This document shows, piece after piece, positions 5,713 through 6,185 of a DNA stretch of 6,185 bases. The stretch is taken from positions 1 through 6,185 of the forward strand of contig PIVW01000356.1 of the NCBI GenBank assembly GCA_003353825.1, given 5' to 3'. How positions within the stretch are numbered: position 1 is the first letter of the stretch; each line of letters opens with the position of its first letter. The position numbers and the translations under genes were made by a program. The notes under the pieces were generated by a model, which ran no database searches, was not told where the DNA came from, and saw nothing but the letters and a program-made list of their open reading frames with translations. The DNA comes from Chloroflexota bacterium. GTDB lineage: Bacteria > Chloroflexota > Anaerolineae > J102.

Positions 5713-6139
5713 AAGGACTTAAGCACCCCGTATGCCGGCCATTGCCGTTGACAAGAAATGCCTCGGTACCCGGAATAAGACATTCCACCTGGGCACTTGT
5801 CTCCTGACCGGAATCACCCGCAGCGAACCAGCGATATCCTGTGTCGTCAATATACAAACCAGCATGTATATATCTGGATCCATGGTCGCTACCACCAGTA
5901 TAGACTTGCAAAAAGTTTACAACCGTACTGGACATATACTCGGGAGGCGCCTGTGGTTTACTTGTTGCAACCATTGTGACCCGATAGTCATGTGCATTTC
6001 TAACCTCTGTATTGTTGGTGGGAAAAGAAATACCAACCCACTCATTGTAGTTAACATCGCTTTGGGCGTAGCTGTCCGAATGCGCCAACACTAAACTCAA
6101 TAAGAGAACAATAAGGGGAAAACCTGACTTCCGTAACAT
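5690..6139 (-). CDS. N-terminal part: signal peptide and start of secreted domain
   Basis: This is the 149-codon upstream frame of the split gene. MLRK (1-4), a hydrophobic core (7-19) and S-Y-A (23-25) form a signal peptidase I signal with cleavage expected after Ala25. The mature part (VGISFPTNNTEV, FLQVYTGGSDHGSRYIHAGLYIDDTGYRWFAA) alternates aromatic and polar residues as in beta-sandwich exported proteins, with Cys120 and Cys139 able to form a disulfide. It stops two residues after His145-Asn146-Gly147 at the G run, in mid-domain. The start is well placed for a signal peptide, and an in-frame TGA lies 12 bases upstream; no good Shine-Dalgarno is visible, and the promoter region is cut by the window edge. 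The family is not recognised. Confidence 0.72.
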   Translation of the reverse strand: MLRKSGFPLIVLLLSLVLAHSDSYAQSDVNYNEWVGISFPTNNTEVRNAHDYRVTMVATSKPQAPPEYMSSTVVNFLQVYTGGSDHGSRYIHAGLYIDDTGYRWFAAGDSGQETSAQVECLIPGTEAFLVNGNGRHTGCLSPYGHNGVR

Positions 6140-6185
6140 GTCAACATCTCAACATACAGGCTCTTTGGGACTTCGCGTGACGATC

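Larger units (their letters stand above)
4855..6139 (-). pseudogene. Secreted beta-rich protein with fascin-like domain, frameshifted
   Basis: Two minus-strand frames, 6139-5690 and 5712-4855, overlap by 23 bp in different registers and read as one protein. The first carries the signal peptide and stops in mid-domain; the second has no signal, no plausible start, and continues the same kind of beta-rich sequence into a fascin-like C-terminus. Removing one G from the GGGG run (minus strand of 5698-5701) joins them as HNG-LGKNIAF without a stop, giving about 427 residues. This may be a true inactivating mutation or a sequencing error; a programmed +1 shift (GTT AGG TAA) is less likely. The intact product would be exported and might bind glycans. 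Confidence 0.72.

Overview
The window is a bacterial accessory or low-constraint region with five recognisable protein-coding loci, two kinds of tandem DNA repeat, two long inverted repeats and an insertion-sequence remnant. The host cannot be fixed from the sequence. Heptanucleotide tandem repeats, a RecA paralogue, a DUF4143 ATPase and scattered IS debris would fit a repeat-rich genome such as a Chloroflexota or filamentous cyanobacterium-like lineage; this is a weak inference. Shine-Dalgarno sites are present before several genes (GGAAG before the RecA-like gene, GGAGG before the lipoprotein, AGGAGG before the transposase fragment).

Layout. 1-176: eleven copies of a 16-bp minisatellite. 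195-264: ten copies of a 7-bp repeat whose sequence drifts along the array. 271-1044 (minus): a short RecA-superfamily protein in which several ATPase-site residues differ from RecA. 1045-1311: upstream region shared by two divergent genes. 1312-2532 (plus): a 12-helix-type major facilitator transporter resembling the fosmidomycin-resistance (Fsr) branch. 2624-3781 (minus, convergent with the transporter): an AAA_14/DUF4143 ATPase with a C-terminal PD-(D/E)XK-like signature. A near-perfect 22-bp-arm palindrome begins four bases upstream of its start codon. 3839-4401: about 560 bases with no convincing gene, but with a 16-bp-arm hairpin at 3940-3985.

4402-4593 (plus): a lipoprotein start whose last ~20 codons appear to be read out of the left end of an IS3-family element. 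4531-4766: that IS remnant, ending in a 51-codon stump of transposase OrfA. 4855-6139 (minus): a secreted protein with signal peptide, an unidentified beta-rich region and a C-terminal fascin-like beta-trefoil, split by one frameshift at a four-base G run. The right-hand 1.8 kb looks less GC-rich by eye than the transporter region.

There is no obvious pathway joining these genes; they are mostly singletons in alternating orientation. The most notable points are the palindrome abutting the DUF4143 ATPase, the RecA-like protein with an altered ATPase site, and the decayed right half (IS-truncated lipoprotein, transposase stump, frameshifted exported protein).
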